Source of the DNA: Saliniramus sp050485405
Lineage (GTDB): Bacteria > Pseudomonadota > Alphaproteobacteria > Rhizobiales > Beijerinckiaceae
DNA length: 64,000 bases
Direction of reading: 5' to 3'
NCBI GenBank assembly: GCA_050485405.1
Contig: JBJHBI010000006.1
Location: 1-64,000, forward strand
Below the pieces are notes generated by a model. It was not told where the DNA came from and ran no database searches. It was given only the letters and a program-made list of their open reading frames with translations. A program made the position numbers and the translations under genes. Numbering within the stretch: position 1 is the stretch's first letter; each line of letters opens with the position of its first letter. Of the stretch, positions 1 through 8,993 are shown in pieces.

Positions 1-80
1 CGCCGGGCGGCGACGGTCAGGCGACCGACCCGTGCGACCGCGAGGAAAAAACGCAAATCGTCCCAATCGAAACGGCTCAT
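1..80 (-). CDS. LysR-family transcriptional regulator, N-terminal fragment
   Basis: Only the first 26 codons lie in the window. They read MSRFDWDDLRFFLAVARVGR and continue LTVAAR, the classic start of a LysR winged helix-turn-helix domain, and the gene runs off the left edge. LysR proteins are DNA-binding regulators that usually act near their own promoter. The start is the ATG at 80. An inverted repeat lies just upstream at 97-125. The target is unknown and the effector domain is not visible. Confidence 0.8.
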   Translation of the reverse strand, partial: MSRFDWDDLRFFLAVARVGRLTVAAR

Positions 81-96
81 GACTACACTCCAATGC

Positions 97-125
97 GTGC
101 GTTATTGAATTACGTAAATACGCAC
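97..125. promoter_or_regulatory. Inverted repeat, possible LysR operator
   Basis: GTGCGTTATT at 97-106 is mirrored by AATACGCAC at 117-125 with one mismatch or bulge. The repeat sits in an AT-rich stretch 17 bases upstream of the LysR start. LysR regulators commonly bind such dyads and autoregulate. Assignment as an operator is inference from position and symmetry. Bases 126-286 otherwise hold no gene I can support. Confidence 0.4.
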
Positions 126-286
126 GTCGTTGAGAGCATTTGTCATATATATGTGCAGATATAGCAATAATATTGTTATGCCTGCCACGCGGCTCACCCA
201 TGCATGCAACGCAGGGCATTGGCGGGTGATCGCCGCCAGCCCCGCTTATGTTGCAATGCGGGAAGTATCTGACCTGCGGTCACCTT

Positions 287-3200
287 TCACGCTTGCATGG
301 GTAGCGCTACGTCATCCGACTGGGGTTCTCGTGGCACATCGCTGGTATACCGGATGCGGAAGAAAAGTGCATAGAGCACCGGAACCGCGACCAGCGTGAG
401 CACGCTCGCAAAGGCGAGACCGCCCATGATGGTCACCGCCATATTGGCGAAAAAGGCATCCCAAAGCAGCGGCGCCATACCGAGAATCGTGGTTCCCGCA
501 GCGAGCGTCACCGGGCGCAGACGGCTGACGGAGGCATCGACCAGCGCCGAGAACCGCTCCTGCCCGGTGGCGATCTGCGCGTCGATCTCGTCGACGAGCA
601 CGATGGCGTTCTTCATCAGCATGCCCGACAGGCTCAAGAAGCCGAGCAAGGCCATGAAACCGAAGGCGAGCCCCGATCCGAGCAAGCCGAGCACCACCCC
701 GCAGACCGACATCGGCACGACCAGCCAGATGATCAGCGGCTGCCGGATCTTGCCGAAGAGCAGGATCGAGATGATCAGCATCACGAGGAAACCGAGCGGC
801 AATTGCCGGCCGAGCGACTCCTCCGCCTCGCCGGAAGCCTCGTATTCCCCGCCCCATTCCATGCGATAGCCCGGCGGCAATTCGATCGTCTCGATCGCGT
901 CGATGATGCGCCGGCGCGCCTCGTCCGCCGTCATGCCCGGTACGGGGTCGGCCTGCACCGTGAGCGTGCGCATCCGGTCGCGCCGACGGATGAGCGTCTC
1001 CTCCGGCACGATCTCGAAGCGGTCGACGAGCTGCGCGACGGGCACATAGGAGCCGTCGGAGGGGCTCGCGACCAGCCGGTCCTGCAACTGGCCCGGATCG
1101 AGGCGTTCCCGGGCGGGCGGGCGTGCGATGATGGGGATCAGCTCCTCGCCCTCGCGATAGGTCCCCGCACGCAGGCCGGAGGTCGAGAACTGCATCATCT
1201 GGGCGAGATCCGCACGCCCCAATCCGGCGATGCGCGCGCGCTCTTCGTTGAAGACGGGGGTGATCACCATCTCGCGCTGACGCCAGTCGTGGCGGATGTC
1301 GATCAGCCCGCCATCGGCGCGCATGCGATCGGCGGCTTCCTCGCCCAGAGCCCGCAGGACCCGCGTATCCCGCCCCGAGAACCGCGCCTCGATGCGCGCG
1401 CCGTCCGCCGGCCCGAAGAACAGACGTTCGGTGCGGATTTCGGCATGCGGGTAGTCGACGCCGAGCTCCGCGCGCAACTGCGCCGCGAGCGGGTCGATGA
1501 CTTCGCGATCCTTCACCCGCACGATCAGCTGGCCATAGGCCGTATTGGGCTGCTCCGGCACATAGGTGAGCATGAACCGCGCCGCACCGCGCCCGACGAA
1601 ACTCGCCACCGAGACGACGCCCTCCTTCTCCATCACCCGCTCGGCGATCTCGTCGATGTCGCGCGCGGTGGCGCGGATATCGGTGCCCTGCGGCAGGGTG
1701 TAGTTGACGTAGAAGATCGGCGTATTCGATTCGGGAAAGAACGCCTGGTCGACGAACTGGAACGCCCAGAAGCAGATCCCCGTCAGCACCACCAGCGCCA
1801 TCACCGTCAGGCCGCGCACGCGCAGGGCACCGCGCAGGATGCCGCGATAGATCCGGTAGATCAGCCCCGCATAGGGGTCGCGCTCGCTCGCATCCGGCGC
1901 GACCTTCAGCAGGTAATAGCCGAAGAGCGGCGTCACCGTGATGGCGAGCACCCAGCTCAGAAGCAGCGAGATCCCGATCACCGCAAAGAGCGAGAAGAGG
2001 AACTCACCCGTCGCATCCGGCGAGAGGCCGATGCCGGAAAACGCCATGATGCCGATCACGGTCGCGCCGAGCAGCGGGATCTGGGTGCGCCGCGCCGCCT
2101 CCCGCGCCGCCTCGCGCGCATTCTGCCCGCGCTGCATGTTGATGAGCATGCCCTCGGCCACGACGATGGCGTTGTCGACCAGCATGCCCATGGCGATGAT
2201 CAGCGCGCCGAGCGAAATCCGCTCCATCTCGATGCCGAAGACGCGCATGAAGAACACCGTCCCCAGCACCGTGAGAAGCAGCGTCGCGCCCACCACCATG
2301 CCGACGCGCCAGCCCATGAACAGCATCAGCACGGCGATCACGATGGCGACCGACATGGCGAGATTGACGATGAAATCGTTGATCGCCTCGTCCACCACCC
2401 GGTGCTGCTCGTAGATCGGATGCACCTCGACACCGACGGGCAGCCGGTCCTCCAGCGCGCGCAGATGCGCCTCGACCGCCTGGCCGACCGCGACGATGTT
2501 GCTGTCGGCGACGCCCGAGACCGCGAGCGTGAAGGCCGGTTTGCCGTTGAAGCGCACGAGATGCTCGGGCATCTCGACCGGCTCGCGGGTGATCTCGGCG
2601 ATATCGACGAGGCTGAGCTGCTCCGTCGTCCCGGGGCGCCCGACGCGCAGGCTCTCGATGGCGCGCACCGAATCGAAGCCCGGACGCACCGCGACGCGCA
2701 ACCGCGAATCCCCCACCCGCGTGGCGCCTGCCGGTTCGGCGGCGTTCTCCGTCTGGATCGTGGTCAGGATCTGGTCGACCGAGAGGCCGAGCGTGGCGAG
2801 GCGCTCGTTCGAGACCTCGATATAGATCGCCTCCTCGCGCTCGCCGTCGGTGGAGACCTTCGCGACGTCGCGCACCGTCAGCAATTCGCGGCGCAGGAAC
2901 CGCGCGACCTCGCGCTTCTCGCGCTCCGAGAATCCCGGTGTGGTGACGGCGTAGAAGATGCCAAAGACGTCTCCGAAATCGTCGTTCACGACGGAGGGCC
3001 CCGCCCCGCTCGGCAGTCCGCGCTGGGCATCGCCGACCTTGCGGCGCAATTCGTCCCAGACCTGCGGCAGCGCCGCGCCGTCATAGGTCATCTTGATCTC
3101 GACCTCGATCTCCGACATGCCGGGCATCGATTTCGAGGTGACGCGCTCGAGCTGCGGCATCTGCTGGATGGCGGATTCGAGCCGCTCGGTGACCTCCTCC

Positions 3201-3379
3201 TCGACCTCCGCCGCCGTGGCGCCGGGATATTCGGTGAGCACCACCGCCTGCTTGATGGTGAAGGACGGGTCTTCCAGCCGCCCCACGGTCAGGAGCCCCC
3301 AGATCCCGCCCAGCAGGCAGACGAGGACGATGATCCAGGTATTGACCGGCTTGTCGATCGCCGCGCGCGCGATATCCAT
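287..3379 (-). CDS. RND efflux transporter, inner-membrane permease (AcrB/HAE1 type)
   Basis: This is a proton-driven drug or solute exporter of the inner membrane, working with a periplasmic adaptor and an outer-membrane channel. The 1030-residue length is normal for the family. The start MDIARAAIDKPVNTWIIVLV is the usual first transmembrane helix. Two large periplasmic loops flank the 12-helix layout. The helix 4 proton-relay region near residue 400 reads GMLVDNAIVV, so it has Asp-Asn where AcrB has Asp-Asp, a common variant in this branch. It lies 13 bases after the adaptor gene in the same operon. No outer-membrane factor gene is nearby. The substrate cannot be told from sequence. Confidence 0.96.
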   Translation of the reverse strand: MDIARAAIDKPVNTWIIVLVCLLGGIWGLLTVGRLEDPSFTIKQAVVLTEYPGATAAEVEEEVTERLESAIQQMPQLERVTSKSMPGMSEIEVEIKMTYDGAALPQVWDELRRKVGDAQRGLPSGAGPSVVNDDFGDVFGIFYAVTTPGFSEREKREVARFLRRELLTVRDVAKVSTDGEREEAIYIEVSNERLATLGLSVDQILTTIQTENAAEPAGATRVGDSRLRVAVRPGFDSVRAIESLRVGRPGTTEQLSLVDIAEITREPVEMPEHLVRFNGKPAFTLAVSGVADSNIVAVGQAVEAHLRALEDRLPVGVEVHPIYEQHRVVDEAINDFIVNLAMSVAIVIAVLMLFMGWRVGMVVGATLLLTVLGTVFFMRVFGIEMERISLGALIIAMGMLVDNAIVVAEGMLINMQRGQNAREAAREAARRTQIPLLGATVIGIMAFSGIGLSPDATGEFLFSLFAVIGISLLLSWVLAITVTPLFGYYLLKVAPDASERDPYAGLIYRIYRGILRGALRVRGLTVMALVVLTGICFWAFQFVDQAFFPESNTPIFYVNYTLPQGTDIRATARDIDEIAERVMEKEGVVSVASFVGRGAARFMLTYVPEQPNTAYGQLIVRVKDREVIDPLAAQLRAELGVDYPHAEIRTERLFFGPADGARIEARFSGRDTRVLRALGEEAADRMRADGGLIDIRHDWRQREMVITPVFNEERARIAGLGRADLAQMMQFSTSGLRAGTYREGEELIPIIARPPARERLDPGQLQDRLVASPSDGSYVPVAQLVDRFEIVPEETLIRRRDRMRTLTVQADPVPGMTADEARRRIIDAIETIELPPGYRMEWGGEYEASGEAEESLGRQLPLGFLVMLIISILLFGKIRQPLIIWLVVPMSVCGVVLGLLGSGLAFGFMALLGFLSLSGMLMKNAIVLVDEIDAQIATGQERFSALVDASVSRLRPVTLAAGTTILGMAPLLWDAFFANMAVTIMGGLAFASVLTLVAVPVLYALFFRIRYTSDVPREPQSDDVALPMQA

Positions 3380-3392
3380 GATGATCCCGCCT

Positions 3393-4514
3393 TCAGAAGC
3401 TCTCGAAGGGGCGCACGCGCAGCCCCTCGCGCATCAGATGCGCGCCCGCCGCGACGACCTGCTCGCCCGGCTCGATCCCGCCACGCAGGGTGATACGGTC
3501 GGATTCGACTTCGCCGAGTTCCACCAGCCGCGCCGCGACGGCCTGGCTTTCGGGATCATAGATCCAGACCCGGAAATCCCCCTCCGGCGACGTGTCCACG
3601 GCGGAGACGGGCAGCGTCATCGCCGCCTGAACCATCTCCTGCGCGAGGCTGACGCGCACGGAGACGGTCTTGCCCGGCAGGATCGTGCCGTCGAAGGGCT
3701 CTTCCAGCGCGAGCGTCACCTGGTAGGTCTGGGCGATGGCGTCGGGCTCGGTCGCGTGCTCGCGATAGGTCAGCGGCAAGGCCGTATCGGGACGCTCGGG
3801 AAAGACCGCCTCGATGCGGAACATCTCCGGGTGCGAGACGAGCCCGATCAGATTTTCCGGCACGTTGATATGCACCCGCAGCTCCGTCACGTCCTGCACG
3901 CGCACGATCGCCGTCCCCGCCTGCACGTTCGCGAACGGATCGGCGAGCCGGCGCGTCACCAGCGCGTCGAAGGGTGCGGTGATGGTGGTGTGGGTGAGGT
4001 TGCGCTCGGCATTGTCGAGAGCCACCCGGCGCAGGCCGTATTCGATTTCGGATTGCTCGAAAGCCGCCGTCGAGATCGCCTCGCGGGCGACGAGTTCGCG
4101 TTTGCGGGTGAGATCGCGCTCGGCGAGATCGTATTGCAGCCGCGCCTCGCGCAGGGCGAGTTCGTAATCGTCGGTCTCGAGCGTCGCGATGGTGTCGCCC
4201 TCGGCGAGCAGCGTGCCCTGCCGCACCGGTATCTCGGTGATGCGCCCGCCCACCTGGAAGGAGAGATCGACCGTCGAGACCGCATCGACGCGGCCGACGA
4301 AGCGGCGTTCGCGCAGGGCTTCCGTCTCCCCCGCCGTGATCAGCCGCACGGGTCGGATCTGCTCGCTCTCCTCGACCGCGGCACCTTCCTGGCAGCCTGC
4401 GAGGCCGAGGCCGGCCAGCGCGACGAGGGCGATGGCGAGCGCGAGCCCCGTCCTGCGCCGCCCCGAAGGCCGCGCGTCGGATCTGGAATTACCGTAGAGG
4501 AAATCAGGTCTCAT
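3393..4514 (-). CDS. RND efflux periplasmic adaptor (membrane fusion protein), lipoprotein
   Basis: The adaptor links the RND pump to an outer-membrane channel. The N-terminus has an Arg-rich segment, a hydrophobic helix and the lipobox LAGC, so it is probably lipid-anchored after signal peptidase II cleavage. A barrel-sandwich half follows (FQVGGRITEIPVRQGTLLAEGD), then a coiled-coil hairpin and the matching half with TITAPFDALVTRR. The ATG at 4514 overlaps the TetR stop as TGATG. A GTG three bases upstream is an alternative start, and a purine-rich GGGAGG site serves both. About 373 residues, normal for HlyD/AcrA-type adaptors. It is translated between the regulator and the pump, so all three should share one transcript. 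Confidence 0.94.
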   Translation of the reverse strand: MRPDFLYGNSRSDARPSGRRRTGLALAIALVALAGLGLAGCQEGAAVEESEQIRPVRLITAGETEALRERRFVGRVDAVSTVDLSFQVGGRITEIPVRQGTLLAEGDTIATLETDDYELALREARLQYDLAERDLTRKRELVAREAISTAAFEQSEIEYGLRRVALDNAERNLTHTTITAPFDALVTRRLADPFANVQAGTAIVRVQDVTELRVHINVPENLIGLVSHPEMFRIEAVFPERPDTALPLTYREHATEPDAIAQTYQVTLALEEPFDGTILPGKTVSVRVSLAQEMVQAAMTLPVSAVDTSPEGDFRVWIYDPESQAVAARLVELGEVESDRITLRGGIEPGEQVVAAGAHLMREGLRVRPFESF

Positions 4515-5101
4515 CACGAAGTGCCCTCCCCGGAAGTCGTCTCGCTCGCCGGCCCCGCCGGCATCGCATCGGCCATCGCGGCGAGCCGCGCGATGAGCCT
4601 CTGTTTCGTCGTCTCATCATGGGGGGCGATGCCGAGAATGTGCTGGAACATCATCCCGTCCGCCGCCGCGCAGAGCAGGTAGGCGTGGTCCGGATCGGCG
4701 CATTCGGTCGTGAGCCGCTCCATATGGTCACCGATGCAGTTGCGCAGCGGCGCGAGCAGTTCCGGGTTCTGCGCGCCTGCCGCGAGGATCGCCATGGCGA
4801 CGGGCCGATCGACATCGCACATGGTCGAACAGGCGGTGATGATCGCGCGCAAGAGCGCGTTCGGCCCGCCCGCGAATTCCGCGCGATGCCGCTCGACCTC
4901 GGCGGAGAACTCCCCGACGAGCCGCTCCAGCATCCCGGCGATCAGCGCATCCTTGCCCGGAAAGTGATAGAGCACCCCGCCCTTGCTCACCCCCGCCTCA
5001 CGCGCGACCGCATCCAACGTGACATGCCCCGCCCCGTCCCGCGCCGCGACGCGCTGCGCCGCATCGAGAATACCGTCCCTTGCTGTGCCGCTTTGCTGCA
5101 T
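4514..5101 (-). CDS. TetR-family transcriptional regulator of the efflux operon
   Basis: The 195-residue protein has an N-terminal TetR helix-turn-helix: residues about 10-55 include VTLDAVAREAGVSKGGVLYHF followed by PGKDAL. The C-terminal ligand domain is of the TetR_C type. It is the first gene of the operon with the adaptor and pump, overlapping the adaptor start. This fits a local repressor that senses a pump substrate and also controls itself. A palindrome at 5215-5228 in the upstream region is the best operator candidate. The ligand is unknown. Confidence 0.93.
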   Translation of the reverse strand: MQQSGTARDGILDAAQRVAARDGAGHVTLDAVAREAGVSKGGVLYHFPGKDALIAGMLERLVGEFSAEVERHRAEFAGGPNALLRAIITACSTMCDVDRPVAMAILAAGAQNPELLAPLRNCIGDHMERLTTECADPDHAYLLCAAADGMMFQHILGIAPHDETTKQRLIARLAAMADAMPAGPASETTSGEGTS

Positions 5102-5214
5102 GAATTCCCGCCTTGGTCTTAACGCCCCGCCCGGCGTGTGACGCGCCGGGAAAGTGATTCGCCCGGTCGATTCGCGATCTGCACGCGATGAGCGTCGGAT
5201 AGCCGACGAACTTT

Positions 5215-5228
5215 ACCGACCGGACGGT
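5215..5228. promoter_or_regulatory. Palindrome, candidate TetR operator
   Basis: ACCGACCGGACGGT is a near-perfect 14-base palindrome with one mismatched pair. It lies 114 bases upstream of the tetR start, where a repressor could cover the efflux-operon promoter. TetR operators are typically short dyads of this kind. Binding is inferred from position only. Confidence 0.4.
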
Positions 5229-5339
5229 ACAGTCCGACAGGAGATAACCCGGGCAAGCGTTGCTGGCAAGGGGGATGATGCGGGTTTTTACGGCAGTGCA
5301 GCGACGATTTGGTTTACGCAGCGGTGAATGGAGTGGATT

Positions 5340-5388
5340 TTTTGGGGATGGGGGATTGTGGGGTGCACCCTTCCCCCATCCCCCAAAA
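5340..5388. repeat. Long G/C-tract hairpin between tetR and pgeF
   Basis: TTTTGGGGATGGGGGA at 5340-5355 pairs with TCCCCCATCCCCCAAAA at 5372-5388, with one extra base in the right arm and a 16-base loop. It lies between two divergent genes and about 45 bases upstream of pgeF. It is not followed by a T tract, so it is not a standard terminator. It could be a dispersed palindromic repeat or a transcript structure. No full second copy was noticed in the window. Confidence 0.5.
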
Positions 5389-5433
5389 TCCCCTATCACC
5401 CCCTGAGCGCCCCATCACACGGATACCCCTCCC

Positions 5434-6135
5434 ATGCGGCTTCAGGCTTCTGCGCTTTCTCGGCATGATGATCTTGCTCACGCGTTCTTCACGCGGGTGG
5501 CGCCTGTCGAGGATCGGGGGGTTTTGGCGCGGGAGTTGGGGGTGTCAGTTGAGGGGTTCGTCGGGCTGAAGCAGGTGCATTCGCCCGAAGTCGTCACCGT
5601 CGAGGCGCCCTGGCCGGATGAGGCGCGGCCGTGCGGGGATGCGCTGGTTACGCGGCGGTCGGGGGTGGCGCTCGCCATCGCCACAGCCGATTGCGGGCCG
5701 GTGCTCTTCTATGACACCCGCGCGGGCGTGATCGGCGCGGCGCATGCGGGCTGGCGCGGGGCGCTGGCGGGGGTGCTGGAGGCGACGATCGCCTCGATGG
5801 AGGCGCTCGGGGCACGACGCGGCGATATCGTCGCGGCACTCGGCCCCACCATCAGCGCGGCGAATTACGAAGTCGGCCCCGAACTCGTCGCAGCCTTCCG
5901 CGAAGCCGATCCCGGCCATCAGCGCTTCTTCACGCCCAATGCTGCAGGCCGCGCGCAATTCGATCTGCCCGGATTCATCGGCGCCCGGCTCGAATCCGCC
6001 GGCATCGGCGCCTTCGAGGATCTCGCCCGCTGCACCTATGCGGACCCCGAACACTTCCACTCCTACCGCCGCCACACACACCGCCCGGAGCCAAACCACG
6101 GCCGCCTGATCTCGGCGATCGCCCTGCCCGGCTAG
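5434..6135 (+). CDS. pgeF: Peptidoglycan editing factor / purine nucleoside phosphorylase-like (PgeF, YfiH, DUF152)
   Basis: This is the Cu-oxidase_4/DUF152 family, formerly called multicopper polyphenol oxidase (laccase-like). Members have been reported to act on purine nucleosides and to prevent misincorporation into peptidoglycan stem peptides. Signature motifs are present: QVHS near residue 46, ATADCGPVLFYD, HAGWRGALAGVLE near 105 and AALGPTISAANYEVG. The His and Cys of these motifs form the metal site. The 233 residues are close to the usual length. It is convergent with the SDR gene, with four bases between stop codons. The reaction in this organism is inferred from the family. Confidence 0.92.
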   Translation: MRLQASALSRHDDLAHAFFTRVAPVEDRGVLARELGVSVEGFVGLKQVHSPEVVTVEAPWPDEARPCGDALVTRRSGVALAIATADCGPVLFYDTRAGVIGAAHAGWRGALAGVLEATIASMEALGARRGDIVAALGPTISAANYEVGPELVAAFREADPGHQRFFTPNAAGRAQFDLPGFIGARLESAGIGAFEDLARCTYADPEHFHSYRRHTHRPEPNHGRLISAIALPG

Positions 6136-6139
6136 CGCA

Positions 6140-6901
6140 TCATTCCTTGATCCCCACCACATCCGGCGTCTCCCAGGCCAGATGCTGGCCGCCATCGAGG
6201 GCGAGCATCTGACCGGTGATCGACGGCGTCGCGGCGAGGAAGAGCACGGCCTTCGCGATCTCCTCCGGCGTCGAACCCCGCTTGAGCGGCGTCGCCTCCA
6301 CCTGCTTGCGGAAATCCTCATCGCCCTGGCGCGTATTCGAAACCGTCGGCCCCGGCCCGATCCCGTTGACGCGGATGCCGCGCGGCGCGAGCGCCTGCGC
6401 CATGGTCTGCGTCGCCGTCCACAGGGCGGATTTGGTGAGCTGGTAGGAGAAGAAATGCGGCGTCGGCTTCCACACCCGCTGGTCGAGCAGGTTGACCACG
6501 AGCCCGTCCGCGCCCTCCGGACATTGCCGCGCGAAATCGCGCACGAGGAAGGATGGCGCGCGCAGGTTAATGGCGAAATGCCGCTCCCATTGTTCGGGAT
6601 CGAGATCGGTCAGATCATCCGGCTCGAATTCGGATGCGTTGTTGACCAGCATCGTGAGCGCCCGCCCCAGCCCCGACGCCGCCTCCGGCACCAGCCGCGC
6701 CACATCCTGCGCATCCGCGAGATCGCCCTGCACCGCGCAGGCGCGCCCGCCCATGGCGATGATCTCCCCGACGAGCGCATCGGCCTCGGCGCCCGAGCGC
6801 CCGTAATGCACCGCGACCGCGTAGCCCTCCCCCGCGAGCGCGAGCGCGATCGCCCGCCCGATGCGCTTCGCCGCACCCGTCACCAATACCGCCTGATCCA
6901 T
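6140..6901 (-). CDS. Short-chain dehydrogenase/reductase (pteridine reductase/FolM-like)
   Basis: A classical SDR of 253 residues. The NADP-binding glycine motif TGAAKRIGRAIA lies at residues 8-19, the NNAS motif near 88, and the catalytic YQLTK near 155. The TGxxxRIG form and an Arg after the third beta strand recall pteridine and dihydrofolate reductases of the FolM type. The C-terminus has the GQMLALDGGQHLAW segment usual in SDRs. It stands alone, convergent with pgeF. FolM-like function is a family-level guess; SDR membership is secure. Confidence 0.85.
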   Translation of the reverse strand: MDQAVLVTGAAKRIGRAIALALAGEGYAVAVHYGRSGAEADALVGEIIAMGGRACAVQGDLADAQDVARLVPEAASGLGRALTMLVNNASEFEPDDLTDLDPEQWERHFAINLRAPSFLVRDFARQCPEGADGLVVNLLDQRVWKPTPHFFSYQLTKSALWTATQTMAQALAPRGIRVNGIGPGPTVSNTRQGDEDFRKQVEATPLKRGSTPEEIAKAVLFLAATPSITGQMLALDGGQHLAWETPDVVGIKE

Positions 6902-7043
6902 CCTCGAGCCCCGATCATTCCCGTCCGTTCGACCGTATCAGCTTACGCGCGCGGGCGGCAGACGGATGCGACGACGCCCGGATCGGGGCGGGATCCGGGC
7001 GTCGGGATCGTAGGGGCCAGATGCTGCTTGTCACGGCATGAGG

Positions 7044-8126
7044 TTATCGCACAAGGCGCACCGTACGATCTGTCTGGAGGATTTCGGGGCAGGAGACGAT
7101 CAGGCGAATATCGTCGAAATCCGCATCGGTCCACTGTCCGTGGCGGGGATGGCCGGGCGGATACACGGGTCGGTCTTCCCAGCCGAAATACATATACTGC
7201 CCTTCCTCACAGGCAGCCGTCGCCTGCTCCGGCGTACGGTGGCTATGCGGGAAGGGGATGACGCCGCCCTGCGTCTCGACCTTGCACTCGTCCATCGTGC
7301 GGCAATGCACCGTCTCGATCAGCCCGACGCCCTCCATGTCGATTTTGTCGAAGGTGTGCCCGTGGCGGACGCGATAGCCCTGGATATCATGTTCCAGAAC
7401 ACGCGTATTCGGGTTGAGCACCGAGTCGGTATAGTAGAAATAGACTTCGCGCGACGGATCGTCCCACGCATTCGGGCTGGTGCGCGCGCCACGGACGTTG
7501 CGTAGCTTGTAGGAAACGTGCTCACCCGCACCGCATTCCGGCAGATCCGCATCGTAGACCGTCGTCGAGGAATTGTCGGCGATGGCCGTAAACTGTGTGC
7601 GGAACTCGTCCGGATCAGCATTCGGCTCCGCCGCCTTGATCGGATCGTAGCAATACATGTAGATGCGGTTGTAATCGCCCGCTTCCGGATCGAGCATCGA
7701 CATGTCGGGCGGCAGCACGCGATAGGTCGGCGGGATGCGGTGGACGACGGTGATCACATCCGCCGTAATGAAGCGCGGCATGCCGGGCATCCCTGCGAGC
7801 AGCGACGAGCGCAAATCCGCGGCGATCGTGACCTGATAATGCGCGCCGTCGAGCCAGGAGCCCTCCATGCGCACATCCACGAGATTGTCGCTCAGCTTGT
7901 CCCGCAGATCCTGCTCCGCCGTCGCGAGAATGACGGTGTGCGAACCCGGATTGCCGGCCCGCGCGACGGTGATCGCGGTCTGGTCGGCAAACAACCGCAA
8001 TTCCTCGCGAACCGCCGTGGCCCGGCTGTAATCGAGCGCTGCGCCCGCAAATCCCATGATCGGGACGAGCGTCAGCCCGAAGATCATGGCTACGTTGCCG
8101 CGCGTGTCAGACAAGAAGCGTTTCAT
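7044..8126 (-). CDS. TadG-like pilus-assembly/secreted protein
   Basis: The 360-residue protein begins MKRFLSDTRGNVAMIFGLTL, then VPIMGFAGAALDYSRA. This is the prepilin-like TadG/TadE N-terminus (Gly-Asn-Val followed by one hydrophobic helix), which anchors the protein in the inner membrane. The rest is periplasmic and contains several Cys residues. TadG-type proteins help assemble Flp/Tad pili, but no other tad genes are in the window, so this is a dispersed copy. The ATG at 8126 is preferred because GGAGGCGCCGAA precedes it; an in-frame upstream start lacks that support. The exact role is unknown. Confidence 0.8.
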   Translation of the reverse strand: MKRFLSDTRGNVAMIFGLTLVPIMGFAGAALDYSRATAVREELRLFADQTAITVARAGNPGSHTVILATAEQDLRDKLSDNLVDVRMEGSWLDGAHYQVTIAADLRSSLLAGMPGMPRFITADVITVVHRIPPTYRVLPPDMSMLDPEAGDYNRIYMYCYDPIKAAEPNADPDEFRTQFTAIADNSSTTVYDADLPECGAGEHVSYKLRNVRGARTSPNAWDDPSREVYFYYTDSVLNPNTRVLEHDIQGYRVRHGHTFDKIDMEGVGLIETVHCRTMDECKVETQGGVIPFPHSHRTPEQATAACEEGQYMYFGWEDRPVYPPGHPRHGQWTDADFDDIRLIVSCPEILQTDRTVRLVR

Positions 8127-8533
8127 TTCGGCGCCTCCATAACGTTGCGGCAAGCGTAGGAATAATCCGTCAAATGCTTGTTTCGACGATCGTTAAAATT
8201 TGAAACACACAAAATAAATCCTCGATCTCCCAAAGTTGATCACAGCTTTTCAATGTATTGATATCGCCATCACTGTCCCATTTCAGCGCACCAGGAATGA
8301 CGCCTACCGCATTCGCGCCCTCGAGCAGCGCCAATTGTACCAGCACAAACCATTATTGCCCCAGAATGACACAAGTCCGCGACAATCGCACATAGGCCGC
8401 ATTTTTGTCGGATCCGCCGCGCGGCGACCGGGGTTTTCGCCGCTTCGCGAGCCCCACGCCTGCGCAAGCCGCCCGCGAGACGGAAACCATGCGTGGCCGA
8501 GCGCGTTGCCCCAAGGAAGAAAGGAGAGACGTC
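8127..8533. other. Divergent intergenic region
   Basis: About 400 bases between the TadG-like gene and the small membrane-protein gene, AT-rich in its left half (8160-8260). It must carry both promoters. I see no RNA gene, no convincing -35/-10 pair and no repeat. The last 20 bases contain AAAGGAGAGAC, the ribosome-binding site of the following gene. Confidence 0.4.
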
Positions 8534-8884
8534 ATGCGCAAGCGCCTCATCGTGGCCGCGCTGGTCTATCTTCCGGTCAACGCGGTTCTGTTCGGCCTCA
8601 AGCTGGTGCCGATCCTGACGATCCCGGCCCTGACGGCCCATGCGACGACGCTGATTCCGATTGCCACGGCAGCAACGTTCATCCTCGCGATCCCGATCGC
8701 CTGGTACATCGCGCCGTATCTGCAATCACCGGCTTTCGCGGATATGCGCCGGCGCGCGGGCGTGCGGTTCAATCGTAATCCCGCGGAAGCGTCGCAGACT
8801 GTTCTGCGTGAGAAGGGCGCCGAGGAGATCGGCACGGACCAGATCGTCGGCCCTCACGAAATCATCACGCCGCAGCGCAAGTAA
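8534..8884 (+). CDS. Small predicted membrane protein of unknown function
   Basis: A 116-residue protein with two hydrophobic segments: about residues 5-25 (VAALVYLPVNAVLFGL) and about 38-62 (LIPIATAATFILAIPIAWYI). A polar C-terminal tail of about 45 residues follows. The start has a strong AAAGGAGA site seven bases upstream. It is followed by a perfect terminator hairpin at 8912-8945. I do not recognise the family. The topology suggests a two-pass inner-membrane protein with a cytoplasmic tail. Confidence 0.7.
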   Translation: MRKRLIVAALVYLPVNAVLFGLKLVPILTIPALTAHATTLIPIATAATFILAIPIAWYIAPYLQSPAFADMRRRAGVRFNRNPAEASQTVLREKGAEEIGTDQIVGPHEIITPQRK

Positions 8885-8911
8885 GCGCGCACAGGCAAGC
8901 GCACACGAAAA

Positions 8912-8945
8912 CCGGGCGGGGATCGGCTTATGGATCCCCGCCCGG
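8912..8945. terminator. Hairpin terminator between convergent genes
   Basis: A perfect 13-base-pair stem (8912-8924 with 8933-8945, arm CCGGGCGGGGATC) and an 8-base loop lie between the stop codons of two convergent genes. There is no long T tract. The position fits a bidirectional terminator. Confidence 0.65.
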
Positions 8946-8993
8946 ATACGCTGACGCCGCAGACTTACTCTGCGTCATGTGTGATATGCGACC

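Noticed and set aside
130..399. 89-codon plus-strand frame before the RND gene
   Set aside because: It runs into the RND gene 3' end, has no ribosome-binding site and no recognisable sequence.
803..3493. Long open frame opposite the RND permease gene (about 900 codons)
   Set aside because: It is an antisense shadow caused by high GC at third codon positions. It is rich in Arg, His and Asp, lacks domains, and the opposite strand is a clear RND transporter.
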